Source: an uncultured Bacteroides sp. (GTDB lineage: Bacteria; Bacteroidota; Bacteroidia; Bacteroidales; UBA932). Taken from it: 64,000 bases of DNA. Shown piece by piece: positions 29,862 through 37,712 of this stretch (positions are counted from its first letter, which is position 1; every line of letters starts with the position of its first letter). The notes beneath the pieces are model-generated. The model did no database searches, had not been told where the DNA came from, and was given only the letters and a program-made list of their open reading frames with translations. A program made the position numbers and the translations under genes. The stretch is taken from contig UQQM01000008.1 in assembly GCA_900543205.1 (NCBI GenBank), positions 1 to 64,000 of the forward strand, written 5' to 3'.

Positions 29862-31060
29862 TACAGGAAGCCGAGAAGCCAGAGCGGAAGCCGGTTCCCC
29901 ACGGGAGTCTCGATGTCATCCGAAAGGATATAGGAATCCCCTATTCCGGCAATCTGGGCATACCCCTTGTCCTTGCCTCCCACTTCGAAGGCATATTTGC
30001 CGTCCACCATGAAATCCCCGCCATGCCTACCGTATTCCACCTGGCAACCTCCGTTGTTCAACTGGCTCACGGCAAAGGTCTCCCTCGCGGTACCGATTTC
30101 AACCGCCTCGGAGGAAAGGGCGTACAGAAGATTGGAGTTCTCCAGATAGACCTTGTCGGGGCGGGTCAGTTTCCCTATGCTCCTCGCACCCGAATACAGC
30201 AGGTTGAAAATCCGGGCGTCGCTCAGATGCCTGAGATATTCCACCACCGTGTCACGGCCCGTGCCGACCGCCTTCGCCAATTTACTGGCATCCAGCTCAT
30301 AGGGCACTCCGGACGCGATTATCCCGACAAGAGACTTGATTTTCCGCAGATTCGCGACATCAACCCTGCGAAGCAGCGGGAGTTCCACGTCTATGACAAA
30401 ATTCACCACCTGGCCTATCTTGATATGATAGTCCGAGGCGTTCTCGCTGTAGAACGGATAATATCCATATTCCAGATATTCGTCGAACAGCATCAGAGGC
30501 CTGCATCCGGCGTTCACTTCGGCGCACAGGCGGGCGTTGTCGGACAATATGGTCTCCAGACCGCATCTCCCGAAGTCAAGGCCCTTGTAGAACCTCAGGA
30601 ATTCCCGGAACGACAGACCGTACATGGAGTACCTTACGCACCTCCTCGACAGATCCGCATCCGCATTCAGAATATGAAGCAGAGACGAACCGCTCAAGAC
30701 AATCTTCAGCTCGGGATAGAGCTCGTATATTTCCTTTATCTCACGGCTCCATCCATCATATTTGTGCACCTCATCAAGCAACAGCCTGCGTCCGCCCCGG
30801 GCCACGAACCTCTCGGCGAGTTCAATGACCGTATGAGTCGAGAAATATACCGAATCCAGGGAGCAATAGAGTACCGACCTGTCGTAAGGCTCGAAATTCA
30901 GCTTCACATACTGGCGCATCAAAGTGGACTTCCCCACACCACGGGCCCCGACTATGGCAATCAGCCTGGAATCCCAGCCTATGTCCTGCATGGTCTCGCG
31001 GACAATGTCAATGGGAGTCTTCGCGATATACTGGTCATGTCTTCTGAACAGAGTCTCCAT
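29858..31060 (-). CDS. AAA_14-type orphan ATPase
   Basis: 400 residues. Walker A GARGVGKST (about 37-45), Walker B LLLDEVHKYDGW (about 92-103) and GSSLLHI as sensor, typical of AAA_14/DUF4143-family ATPases. The C-terminal region has the layout expected for the winged-helix (GTGRDTVVEYLRHL) plus nuclease-like domain (GGDFMVDGKYAFEVGGK), but the acidic nuclease residues are less clear than in the paralogue at 25.8 kb. Cellular role unknown. It overlaps rsgA by 4 bp at the 3' end, and three palindromes lie upstream of its promoter. Confidence 0.85.
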   Translation of the reverse strand: METLFRRHDQYIAKTPIDIVRETMQDIGWDSRLIAIVGARGVGKSTLMRQYVKLNFEPYDRSVLYCSLDSVYFSTHTVIELAERFVARGGRRLLLDEVHKYDGWSREIKEIYELYPELKIVLSGSSLLHILNADADLSRRCVRYSMYGLSFREFLRFYKGLDFGRCGLETILSDNARLCAEVNAGCRPLMLFDEYLEYGYYPFYSENASDYHIKIGQVVNFVIDVELPLLRRVDVANLRKIKSLVGIIASGVPYELDASKLAKAVGTGRDTVVEYLRHLSDARIFNLLYSGARSIGKLTRPDKVYLENSNLLYALSSEAVEIGTARETFAVSQLNNGGCQVEYGRHGGDFMVDGKYAFEVGGKDKGYAQIAGIGDSYILSDDIETPVGNRLPLWLLGFLY

Positions 31061-31082
31061 ATTAAAATCTGATTAGTCCGGA

Positions 31083-31090
31083 CAAATATA
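31083..31090 (-). promoter_or_regulatory. -7 box of the AAA_14 ATPase promoter
   Basis: TATATTTG on the minus strand, 22 nt before the ATPase ATG. The expected -33 region (around 31110-31113) contains no TTG and is instead the right arm of palindrome 1, which starts 3 nt upstream of this box. Confidence 0.6.
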
Positions 31091-31092
31091 GC

Positions 31093-31120
31093 AAAAGTGT
31101 TGCTCATGCGCAGCACTTTT
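31093..31120. repeat. Palindrome 1 upstream of the AAA_14 ATPase
   Basis: AAAAGTGTTGC (31093-31103), 6-nt spacer, GCAGCACTTTT (31110-31120); 10 of 11 positions complementary. Core GTTGC-N6-GCAGC. It covers the -33 region of the ATPase promoter. Confidence 0.85.
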
Positions 31121-31123
31121 AGC

Positions 31124-31155
31124 CAATTTATGTTGCTTATGCGCAACATAAATTG
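31124..31155. repeat. Palindrome 2 upstream of the AAA_14 ATPase
   Basis: Perfect 13-bp arms, CAATTTATGTTGC (31124-31136) and GCAACATAAATTG (31143-31155), spacer TTATGC. Core GTTGC-N6-GCAAC. Its centre is 33 bp from that of palindrome 1, close to three helical turns. Confidence 0.9.
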
Positions 31156-31171
31156 CGAATTTAAAGCATAT

Positions 31172-31213
31172 TTATGCAAAAAGTGTTGCGCACTGGCAAC
31201 ACTTTTTGCATAA
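31172..31213. repeat. Palindrome 3 upstream of the AAA_14 ATPase
   Basis: Perfect 18-bp arms (31172-31189 and 31196-31213) with spacer GCACTG and the same GTTGC-N6-GCAAC core. The outer arms resemble palindrome 1 (AAAAGTGTTGC). Centre 53 bp from palindrome 2, close to five helical turns. It is 32 nt past the rnr stop but has no T run. Confidence 0.9.
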
Positions 31214-31244
31214 TTTTACATGTTACAGGCAACACCAGCCCGGG

Positions 31245-33413
31245 CTACTTCCTCTTCTGGGAAGATGATTTCCTGCCGCGTCCTTCTCCTGTACGGAGCC
31301 TGCCGGAACGCCCCCTGACGGGCCGCTCTCCGCGGCCTTCGCCGCCTTCTTCGGGATTTCCGCCATCTGCGGTGCCGGCGTTATCTCCGGGCAGATTCTC
31401 GACAAGTTCATAGTCGAGCAGCCTCTGTTCGAGATTCGCATTGGTCACCCTGATGCGCACCTTGTCGCCGAGGCGGTATATCTTGTGCGTGCGGCGGCCG
31501 ACCAGCCTGTAGCGGGCCTCATCGAAATAGAAGAAATCCGACTTTATCTCGCGCAGGGACACCATGCCTTCGATTTTCGTAGGCTCGATTTCCACATACA
31601 TACCCCACTCGGTGATTCCGGACACGGTTCCGTCGAACTCCTGTCCGACCTTGTCCTGCATGAACTCCACGAGCTTGTATTTCACGGACGTGCGCTCGGC
31701 GTCGGCGGCGACCATCTCCCTCTCGGAAGCATGGCGGCATTCCTCCTCATAGACATCCTTCTGCACGCTGTCGCCGCCAGCGAGATACCTCGCCAGCAGC
31801 CTGTGGACCATGAGGTCGGGATAACGGCGAATGGGCGACGTGAAGTGGGTGTAGAACTTGAATGCGAGACCGAAGTGGCCGATGTTGTCGGTGCTGTAGA
31901 TAGCCTTTGCCATCGAACGGAGGGCAAGGTTCTCAAGCGCGGCATATTCCGGCTTGTCCTTGGCGGACTCGAGCAGCCTGTTGAGTTCCCTGGCTATATC
32001 GTGGCCCTGGGCATTCTCGACCCTGTAGCCGAAGCCTTTGGCGAAGACGCGCAGACCTTCCAGCTTGACCTCGTTGGGCTCCCCGTGGATACGGTAGACG
32101 AAAGTCTTGGGGTTGGGGGAAGGCACGCCGTTCATCCTGCCGCCGGTTCCCACATATTCGGCGACGGTCCTGTTGGCGAGCAGCATGAACTCCTCAATCA
32201 GCCAGTTGGCCTCCTTGGAGACCTTTTCATAGACATCGACCGGTTTGCCGTTCTCGTCCACGAGCACCTTCATCTCCGGACGGTCGAAATCTATGGCTCC
32301 CGCCTTGCGTTCCGCAGCCTTCATGATGCCGGCGAGACGGTTGAGCTCCCTTATCGCCATTGCAAGCGCATCGGATTCGGGAACGCTTTCGGCTTCAATG
32401 ATTCTCTGTGCGCCGTCGTAGTCGAGCCTGCGATCCGAACGTATGACCGCGCGTCCCAGCCAGCGTGAAACGACCTCAGCCTTCGGGGTCATCTCGAAGA
32501 CTGCGGAGAAGACGAGCTTGTCTTCATCCGGGCGGAGGGAGCAGAGCTTGTTGCAGAGCTTCTCCGGGAGCATGGGCACGGTACGGTCCACCAGGTAGAC
32601 CGAAGTGCCACGGCTGCGCGCCTCCCTGTCCACGATGCTGCCGGGAGTCACGTAATGCGAAACATCGGCGATATGCACGCCCACCTCATAGTTGCCGTTG
32701 TCCAGCTTCCGGAACGAAAGGGCATCGTCGAAGTCCTTCGCGTCGGCGGGGTCTATGGTGAACGTGAGCCTGTCGCGGAAATCCTTGCGACCCTTGAGGT
32801 CTTCGGGGGTTATTTCTTCAGAAATGTCGTCGGCGGCATTCTCGACCTGGGGTTCGAAACGGTACGGCAGGTTGAATTCCGCAAGTATGGCATGCATCTC
32901 AGTGTCGTTGAGCCCGGGCATGCCCAGCACGTCGGTGATGACGCCGGAGGGGTTGGTGTCGCCTTTGCGCCAGCCTTCCACCACAGCGGCCACCTTCATT
33001 CCGGGTTCCGCACCCATGGACGCGGCCTCCTTCGGGTCCACGGATATGTCGTATGGCATGGAACGGCTCTGCATGAGCACCCATGCCTGGTTTCCCGCAG
33101 TATGGTATATGCCCACGAAAGGCTTGTTCGAACGTTCGAGTATCTCCACCACTTCTCCTTCGCGGCGGCGCTTGTCGTCCTTGACAGGTTTGTCCTTGGT
33201 CACGACGACCCTGACTATGTCGCCGTCGAGGGCGTGCCGGGTCTTCGAAGCCTTGACGAACACGTCATCCTCCTCACCTTCAACTATCACGAAAATATAG
33301 CCCTCCCGGGTCATCTGGACCTTGCCGGTGACTTCGGCCAAGGCCTTGCGGGCCGCCTGCTTTTTCCGGCCCTGCCGCAGCTGCTTGCGGTTGTTAGTCT
33401 GTTTCTGCTTCAT
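31245..33413 (-). CDS. rnr: Ribonuclease R (RNB-family 3'-5' exoribonuclease)
   Basis: 722-residue processive exoribonuclease for structured RNA. Cold-shock-like domains (about 30-200) precede the RNB catalytic domain with the acidic cluster TIDPADAKDFDDALS, HIADVSHYV and HFGLAFKFYTHFTSPIRRYPDL (the TSPIRRYPD motif). An S1 domain follows (VGQEFDGTVSGITEWGMYV). The C-terminal ~45 residues are Gly/Arg/Lys-rich and low-complexity, probably an RNA-binding tail. The frame is open to 33635, antisense to gltX, but ATG 33413 fits the family start (MKQKQTNNRK, basic) and lies 9 nt after a -7 box. Confidence 0.96.
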   Translation of the reverse strand: MKQKQTNNRKQLRQGRKKQAARKALAEVTGKVQMTREGYIFVIVEGEEDDVFVKASKTRHALDGDIVRVVVTKDKPVKDDKRRREGEVVEILERSNKPFVGIYHTAGNQAWVLMQSRSMPYDISVDPKEAASMGAEPGMKVAAVVEGWRKGDTNPSGVITDVLGMPGLNDTEMHAILAEFNLPYRFEPQVENAADDISEEITPEDLKGRKDFRDRLTFTIDPADAKDFDDALSFRKLDNGNYEVGVHIADVSHYVTPGSIVDREARSRGTSVYLVDRTVPMLPEKLCNKLCSLRPDEDKLVFSAVFEMTPKAEVVSRWLGRAVIRSDRRLDYDGAQRIIEAESVPESDALAMAIRELNRLAGIMKAAERKAGAIDFDRPEMKVLVDENGKPVDVYEKVSKEANWLIEEFMLLANRTVAEYVGTGGRMNGVPSPNPKTFVYRIHGEPNEVKLEGLRVFAKGFGYRVENAQGHDIARELNRLLESAKDKPEYAALENLALRSMAKAIYSTDNIGHFGLAFKFYTHFTSPIRRYPDLMVHRLLARYLAGGDSVQKDVYEEECRHASEREMVAADAERTSVKYKLVEFMQDKVGQEFDGTVSGITEWGMYVEIEPTKIEGMVSLREIKSDFFYFDEARYRLVGRRTHKIYRLGDKVRIRVTNANLEQRLLDYELVENLPGDNAGTADGGNPEEGGEGRGERPVRGRSGRLRTGEGRGRKSSSQKRK

Positions 33414-33422
33414 AATCAGGCG

Positions 33423-33430
33423 CAAAGTTA
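33423..33430 (-). promoter_or_regulatory. -7 box of the rnr promoter
   Basis: TAACTTTG on the minus strand, 9 nt before the rnr ATG, giving a very short or absent leader. Confidence 0.55.
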
Positions 33431-33515
33431 GCAAATAGTTCGATACAACTGAAATAATTGCCTTTATTCCTGTGGGGGGAGAGGTATACGGTAGCGCCTC
33501 GGCATAACAAATAAA

Positions 33516-33547
33516 TTTGTTCTGCGCTCGGCTTCTGCGTATATTTG
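33516..33547 (+). promoter_or_regulatory. gltX promoter
   Basis: TTTG at 33516-33519, 20-nt spacer, TATATTTG at 33540-33547, 20 nt before the gltX ATG. A full match to the Bacteroidetes consensus. Confidence 0.8.
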
Positions 33548-33567
33548 CCGGATATATCGGATTGACA

Positions 33568-35196
33568 ATGAGAAGGACAAGAGTAAGATTCGCGCCGTCA
33601 CCCACCGGCCCCCTCCACATGGGAGGAGTCCGCACGGCGCTCTACAACTATCTGTACGCCAAACAGCATGGCGGTGACTTCATACTCAGGATAGAGGATA
33701 CAGACTCCAACCGCTTCGTGCCCGGAGCCGAGCAGTATATAATTGAAGCCCTGAAATGGTGCGGCATAACGCCGGACGAGGGCGTGGACGCAGAGGGACA
33801 TGTGGTGGAGACCGCTTCGGAGCGCCACCCCCACGCCCCCTACCGCCAGAGCCAGAGGCGCGGGATCTACCGCAAGTACGCGGAGCAGCTCGTCGAGGCG
33901 GGCTATGCCTACTACGCCTTCGACAGCGCCGAGGACCTGGAGCTCATGCGCTCAAAGGCCGAGAACGCCGGCGAGACATTCATCTACAACCACGCCACAC
34001 GCGGGAAAATGAGCAACTCCCTGACCCTCGACGCCGCGCAGACCGCCAGGCTGCTGGAGGAGCGCAATGACTGGACCATACGGTTCAAGATGCCCGAGAA
34101 CCGCATCGTGGAGATGGACGACCTGATACGCGGGCACATCGAGGTCAACACCTCGACCCTCGACGACAAGGTGCTCTGGAAAAAGGCCGACGAACTGCCC
34201 ACCTACCACCTCGCCAACATAGTCGACGACCATCTCATGGAAATCACCGAAGTCATACGCGGCGAGGAATGGCTGCCCTCACTGCCCCTGCACTGGCTGC
34301 TCTACGAGGCCTTCGGCTGGACCGGCAGCATGCCGCGCTTCGCGCATCTGCCGCTTCTGCTCAAGCCCGTAGGCAACGGCAAGCTCAGCAAGAGGGACGG
34401 AGACAAGATGGGCTTCCCCGTGTTCCCCCTCGAATGGACCTCCGCCGACGGAGAGAAGAGCCACGGCTACAGGGAGGACGGATATTTCCCCGAGGCCTTC
34501 GTGAACATGCTCGCCATGCTGGGCTGGAACCCCGGCACGGAGCAGGAGCTCTTCTCCATGGACCAGCTCATCGAAGCCTTTTCCCTCGAGAAGGTCGGGA
34601 AGTCCGGGGCGAAGTTCAACCCGGAGAAGGCCCGCTGGTACAACAGGGAATACCTGCGCATGCGCCCGGACGGGGAGCTTGCGGAGCTTTTCATGCCCAT
34701 TCTCGAGAAGAAGGGCATAAAGGCGGAACCCGGATTCGTGGAGAAGGTCGTCGGGCTGATCAAGGAAAGAGCCACTTTCGTGGCTGACTTCTGGGACATC
34801 GCCTCCTGCATCTTCGTGGCTCCGGAGAATTTCGAGGCCTACGGCATCAAGGCCGGCGCCGCGTTCGAAAAGCCGGCAACACCCGGCAGGCCCGCCGACC
34901 CCAGGGCAAAGGTCTACGACGACGTTTCGACCGCACCCTTCCTCGCTAAGGATGTGGACAAGTTCTGGAAAGAAGAATACCGGACTGCTGCCAAGGATGC
35001 CCTGGAACACTGCGAAGCCGGGGGCATCGAGGAATACATACGGTCGAAGGGCCTGCCTCTCGGCAAGGTCATGAACTGTCTCAGGCTTGCACTGACAGGC
35101 GCTGCAAGCGGGCTCGGAATCGCTGACATCGTGTCATTCATCGGCAAAGATGAGGCGCTCGCGCGGCTGGACTATGCGTTCAGACGCCTGGCCTGA
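33568..35196 (+). CDS. gltX: Glutamate-tRNA ligase
   Basis: 542-residue class I aminoacyl-tRNA synthetase charging tRNA-Glu. The HIGH-equivalent appears as PSPTGPLHMGG (residues 10-20), followed by FILRIEDTD; the KMSKS-equivalent is KLSKRDGDKMGFPV. The C-terminal anticodon-binding helical domain is complete. The frame is open to 33517, but the promoter lies in between, so ATG 33568 is chosen. Monocistronic; followed by a 1.3-kb region without a recognisable intact gene. Confidence 0.97.
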   Translation: MRRTRVRFAPSPTGPLHMGGVRTALYNYLYAKQHGGDFILRIEDTDSNRFVPGAEQYIIEALKWCGITPDEGVDAEGHVVETASERHPHAPYRQSQRRGIYRKYAEQLVEAGYAYYAFDSAEDLELMRSKAENAGETFIYNHATRGKMSNSLTLDAAQTARLLEERNDWTIRFKMPENRIVEMDDLIRGHIEVNTSTLDDKVLWKKADELPTYHLANIVDDHLMEITEVIRGEEWLPSLPLHWLLYEAFGWTGSMPRFAHLPLLLKPVGNGKLSKRDGDKMGFPVFPLEWTSADGEKSHGYREDGYFPEAFVNMLAMLGWNPGTEQELFSMDQLIEAFSLEKVGKSGAKFNPEKARWYNREYLRMRPDGELAELFMPILEKKGIKAEPGFVEKVVGLIKERATFVADFWDIASCIFVAPENFEAYGIKAGAAFEKPATPGRPADPRAKVYDDVSTAPFLAKDVDKFWKEEYRTAAKDALEHCEAGGIEEYIRSKGLPLGKVMNCLRLALTGAASGLGIADIVSFIGKDEALARLDYAFRRLA

Positions 35197-35204
35197 GGCT
35201 GCCC

Positions 35205-35313
35205 CTGCAGCGCATCGACATTTTGAGGTTTGATTCTCCTGCGACGGCATGATGCCGCTTGCCGACACGCCTGCATCGCATCGGCATCTTGAGCTCTGAT
35301 TCCCCTTCCCTGC
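35205..35313. repeat. Imperfect direct repeat, two copies 66 bp apart
   Basis: Copy A begins at 35205 and copy B at 35271; over the first 35 positions 29 are identical (shared words CTGCA, CGCATCG, TTGAG, TGATTC). Read on the minus strand both encode a GESxLKMxMRCR-like peptide, but the surrounding frame does not look like a real gene. Lies just after gltX. Confidence 0.7.
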
Positions 35314-35460
35314 CGCAGAGCGGAAGTCTTCGGAATCCGCCTATGCAAAAAGTGCGGTACGGGACATTCATGTGCCCTGGCCTTATCTTGAAATCCGGCT
35401 AAGGCACAGAATTTTTGCTGAAACCCTCCTGTAACCGGTTGGATTCCGGATTGTGAATAG

Positions 35461-35538
35461 CTGATTGCTGATTCCTGATTGCAGATTCCTGATTACTGAT
35501 TCCAGATTCCAGATTCCGGATTCCAGATTCCGGATTCC
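35461..35538. repeat. Short tandem repeat tract (ATTCCAG/ATTCCGG)
   Basis: Five 7-nt units ATTCCAG or ATTCCGG in direct succession at 35499-35533 plus a partial unit to 35538, preceded from 35461 by degenerate copies built on TGATT(G/C)C. No gene overlaps it. Such tracts expand and contract by slippage, so the length may differ between strains. Confidence 0.85.
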
Positions 35539-35592
35539 ACCTTCAATCCTGCTTCTGACTTTTTCGAGCCGCCACGACAGCCGACAGGATAA

Positions 35593-35676
35593 TCATTTAA
35601 TAATGGTGTTTTCTCTGTCACAAACAAGTGCTTCGGCACGGAATTGGCAGTGAGTTTCACCGAATAGTTTTTTCAT
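35593..35676 (-). CDS. Possible 27-residue peptide (weak)
   Basis: Short frame starting ATG 35676 and ending TGA at 35593-35595. The start is preceded by AACCT and an A/T-rich stretch, a context common for Bacteroidales genes, and the peptide begins Met-Lys-Lys, but no family is recognised and the coding bias is weak. It may be the remnant 5' end of a lost gene. A perfect 12-bp hairpin lies 28 nt upstream. Confidence 0.2.
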   Translation of the reverse strand: MKKLFGETHCQFRAEALVCDRENTIIK

Positions 35677-35703
35677 AGGTTTAATTTTAGGTTAGAATTG
35701 CCG

Positions 35704-35732
35704 TTACGACCCGATGTGATATCGGGTCGTAA
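35704..35732. other. Perfect 12-bp hairpin
   Basis: TTACGACCCGAT (35704-35715), loop GTGAT, ATCGGGTCGTAA (35721-35732). Followed by AT-rich sequence on both sides but no long T run on either strand. It could be a weak terminator, a leader structure for the minus-strand short frame, or a relic. Confidence 0.6.
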
Positions 35733-36321
35733 TTTGTTTATGGCCGTTCGTTCCGCACTGTTCGCGGTATAATTGCCAGAAAAAGAAATTTCCCGGGAAC
35801 GCGGTGTTCCCGGAAATGCCTTGCTATCAGCTATTTGCAATCGAAACATGTACGCAGGTCAACGTCCTCGAAGCGACTCGCGGACAGGCCATTCAGAGAA
35901 AGCTGCCCCACAGCGGCCTCCAAGGCGATTTTTGCAAAAACTGTTGTACTCGGGTATTTACATCTGCCATCCCTCGTCCCTGTCACGAGCAGTTTTTGTC
36001 ATTGCTGCAAGCCGAAAACGGCAATTATGTTGCGGAACGTGATGCAAGGCCGATTTGGACGAAAAAGGATTCCAGGGCAAAAGAACCGGCCCGCCCTGTC
36101 GAGCGGACTGAATTGACGCCGAGCAGGCTTTTTTCGCCTGTGAGGCGCAATTGCAGCCGCGAGGCACTGAAACGGCGATTTCCGGAACAACTCCGTGCAC
36201 AAGTAGCCTTCCATGCACCGCCCCGCACGCAATGTCAAAATGTATTTTCCACCCTTGCAGATTATGCGCCGATTCAGTAATTTTGAAAGTTGAAAATTCC
36301 CCTTATGGGAAGAACGATGGT
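35733..36321. other. Intergenic region without a recognisable gene
   Basis: About 590 bp. A hairpin lies near 35788-35816 (arms TTTCCCGGGAAC and GTTCCCGGAAA, one bulged base). Long open frames exist in several frames (for example 35804-36280 on plus), but none has a convincing start, codon bias or known motif. The word CCACAGCGGCCTC occurs here near 35904 and again near 36330, in the gene fragment downstream. I could not assign a function. Confidence 0.5.
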
Positions 36322-36487
36322 GATGTTTGCCACAGCGGCCTCGTGACCGTCATCGCCGAACCCTGGGACAATGCCGACGGCACCCGTACCGCATATATAA
36401 CGGTCAGCACCTGCTGCGAGAGCGTCACCGTGACGGTCCGTCAGACCGATGAGGAGAATTTCAACTGGAATTACGGAGAACTGACAA
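36322..36487 (+). pseudogene. Fragment resembling the end of a BACON/Ig-like surface domain
   Basis: The plus frame encodes a stretch with GLVTVIAEPWDNADGTRTAY followed by ITVSTCCESVTVTVRQ. This alternating pattern, ending ITVS...VTVRQ, resembles the last strands of BACON-type domains in Bacteroidetes surface lipoproteins. No start, signal peptide or complete domain is present, and the frame runs into rpiB. I read it as the 3' scrap of a lost exported-protein gene; the domain call is inference. Confidence 0.45.
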
Positions 36488-36919
36488 ATGAAAATAGGAA
36501 TCTGCAGCGACCACGCCGGTCTTGAGTACAAGACCAGGCTGATAGCCTACCTGCTCGGCAAGGGCTATGAAGTGGTGAATTACGGAACCGATTCCCCCGA
36601 CAGCTGTGACTATCCCGATTTCGCCCACAGGCTGGGATATGCACTCGACAACGGGGATGTGGATGCCGGAATCGCGCTCTGCGGCACCGGTAACGGCATG
36701 GCCATCACGCTGAACCATCATCCTTCGGTCAGGGCCGGACTGGCATGGAACCAGGAGGTCGCGAAGCTCGTGAAGGAGCACAACAACGCCAACGTGCTGG
36801 TGATGCCGGCGCGTTTCGTGTCGTACCGCATGGCGGTGATGATGGTACGCCAGTGGCTGGAAACCCAGTTTGCCGGAGGACGGCACCAACGCAGAATTGA
36901 CAAGATTGCTCTCCACTGA
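36488..36919 (+). CDS. rpiB: Ribose-5-phosphate isomerase B
   Basis: 143-residue RpiB/LacAB-family isomerase interconverting ribulose-5-P and ribose-5-P in the pentose phosphate pathway. Diagnostic motifs: SDHAG at residues 7-11 (phosphate binding), DYPDFA, and the active-site CGTGNGMAI loop with the catalytic Cys, then NNANVLVMPARFV. Length is normal. The truB frame opens inside its 3' end (up to 50 bp overlap). Confidence 0.96.
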   Translation: MKIGICSDHAGLEYKTRLIAYLLGKGYEVVNYGTDSPDSCDYPDFAHRLGYALDNGDVDAGIALCGTGNGMAITLNHHPSVRAGLAWNQEVAKLVKEHNNANVLVMPARFVSYRMAVMMVRQWLETQFAGGRHQRRIDKIALH

Positions 36920-37712
36920 CATATCCGATTACCCCGAGGGCATCGTGCTTCCCGTGGACAAGCCCTGGCGCTGGACCTCCGCCGACCTCGTGCGGAAGAT
37001 CAAGTTCACCGCCAAGCGGCATTTCGGGAAGAAGAATCTCAAGGTGGGGCACGCCGGCACGCTGGATCCTCTGGCTACCGGCATACTTCTGGTGTGCATA
37101 GGTCCGGCCACGCGCAGGGCCGAGGAGCTCCAGGCTTCGAGGAAGGAGTATGTCGCCGGGGTCAGCTTCGGCGCCCTCACGGCTTCGTACGACCTGGAGA
37201 AGGAGGTGGAGGCCGGCTATCCTCTCGCCGGGGTCAGCGAGGCGGCGCTCAGGGCGGTGCTGCCTTCGTTCATCGGGGAGCAGGAGCAGATAGCGCCGCT
37301 GTTCAGCGCCAAGTCGGTGGACGGGGTGCGGGCCTACGAAATGGCCAGGAAGCTCTACCGCCAGGGGAAGAAGGCGGACGCCGAGGGCATAATCAGCGCG
37401 TCGCGCATCAATGTCTATGAGATGGAACTGCTCTCGTGGTCAGATTCGCTGCCGCTTTCGGAGATAGTTCCGGCTTTCGACGCCCAGGACAGGAAGATCA
37501 AGGTGGCCGACGTCTCGGGGCTGTCCCTGCCGACGGCCATGATAAGGGTATCCTGCAGCAAGGGGACATATATCCGCGCCCTGGCCAGGGACCTCGGCGA
37601 GGCTCTGGGCAGCGCGGCCTTCCTCAGCAGCCTCCGCCGTACCGGAAACGGGGGCTACGGCATCTCCGAGGCCCTCAGCCTCGACGACGCCCTGAATCTC
37701 TTCAACCATTAG
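36870..37712 (+). CDS. truB: tRNA pseudouridine(55) synthase TruB
   Basis: Up to 280 residues; makes pseudouridine 55 in the T-loop of tRNAs. The family motif KVGHAGTLDPLATG carries the catalytic Asp; KEYVAGVSFGALTASYDLE and GTYIRALARDLGE follow as expected. The start is uncertain: there is no ATG before the conserved core, only TTG codons (36870, and two more at about 36897 and 36906), all within the rpiB coding region or at its end. Overlap suggests coupling to rpiB. C-terminal PUA-like part is absent, as in short TruB forms. Confidence 0.93.
   Translation: MPEDGTNAELTRLLSTDISDYPEGIVLPVDKPWRWTSADLVRKIKFTAKRHFGKKNLKVGHAGTLDPLATGILLVCIGPATRRAEELQASRKEYVAGVSFGALTASYDLEKEVEAGYPLAGVSEAALRAVLPSFIGEQEQIAPLFSAKSVDGVRAYEMARKLYRQGKKADAEGIISASRINVYEMELLSWSDSLPLSEIVPAFDAQDRKIKVADVSGLSLPTAMIRVSCSKGTYIRALARDLGEALGSAAFLSSLRRTGNGGYGISEALSLDDALNLFNH

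Noticed and set aside
31172..31213. Palindrome 3 as classic intrinsic terminator of rnr
   Set aside because: No T run follows the stem on the minus strand, and its core is repeated in two further palindromes upstream of the ATPase promoter; a role in transcript-end protection is still possible.
33414..33635. Longer rnr start at 33635
   Set aside because: It would place about 74 extra residues across the divergent gltX promoter and start; the -7 box and basic MKQKQT start favour 33413.
35461..35538. CRISPR array
   Set aside because: Repeat units are 7 nt and directly adjacent, with no spacers of regular length; no cas genes in the window.
35804..36280. Plus-strand open frame of 158 codons
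   Set aside because: No start context, Cys/Arg-rich low-quality composition and no recognisable family; competing open frames overlap it on both strands.
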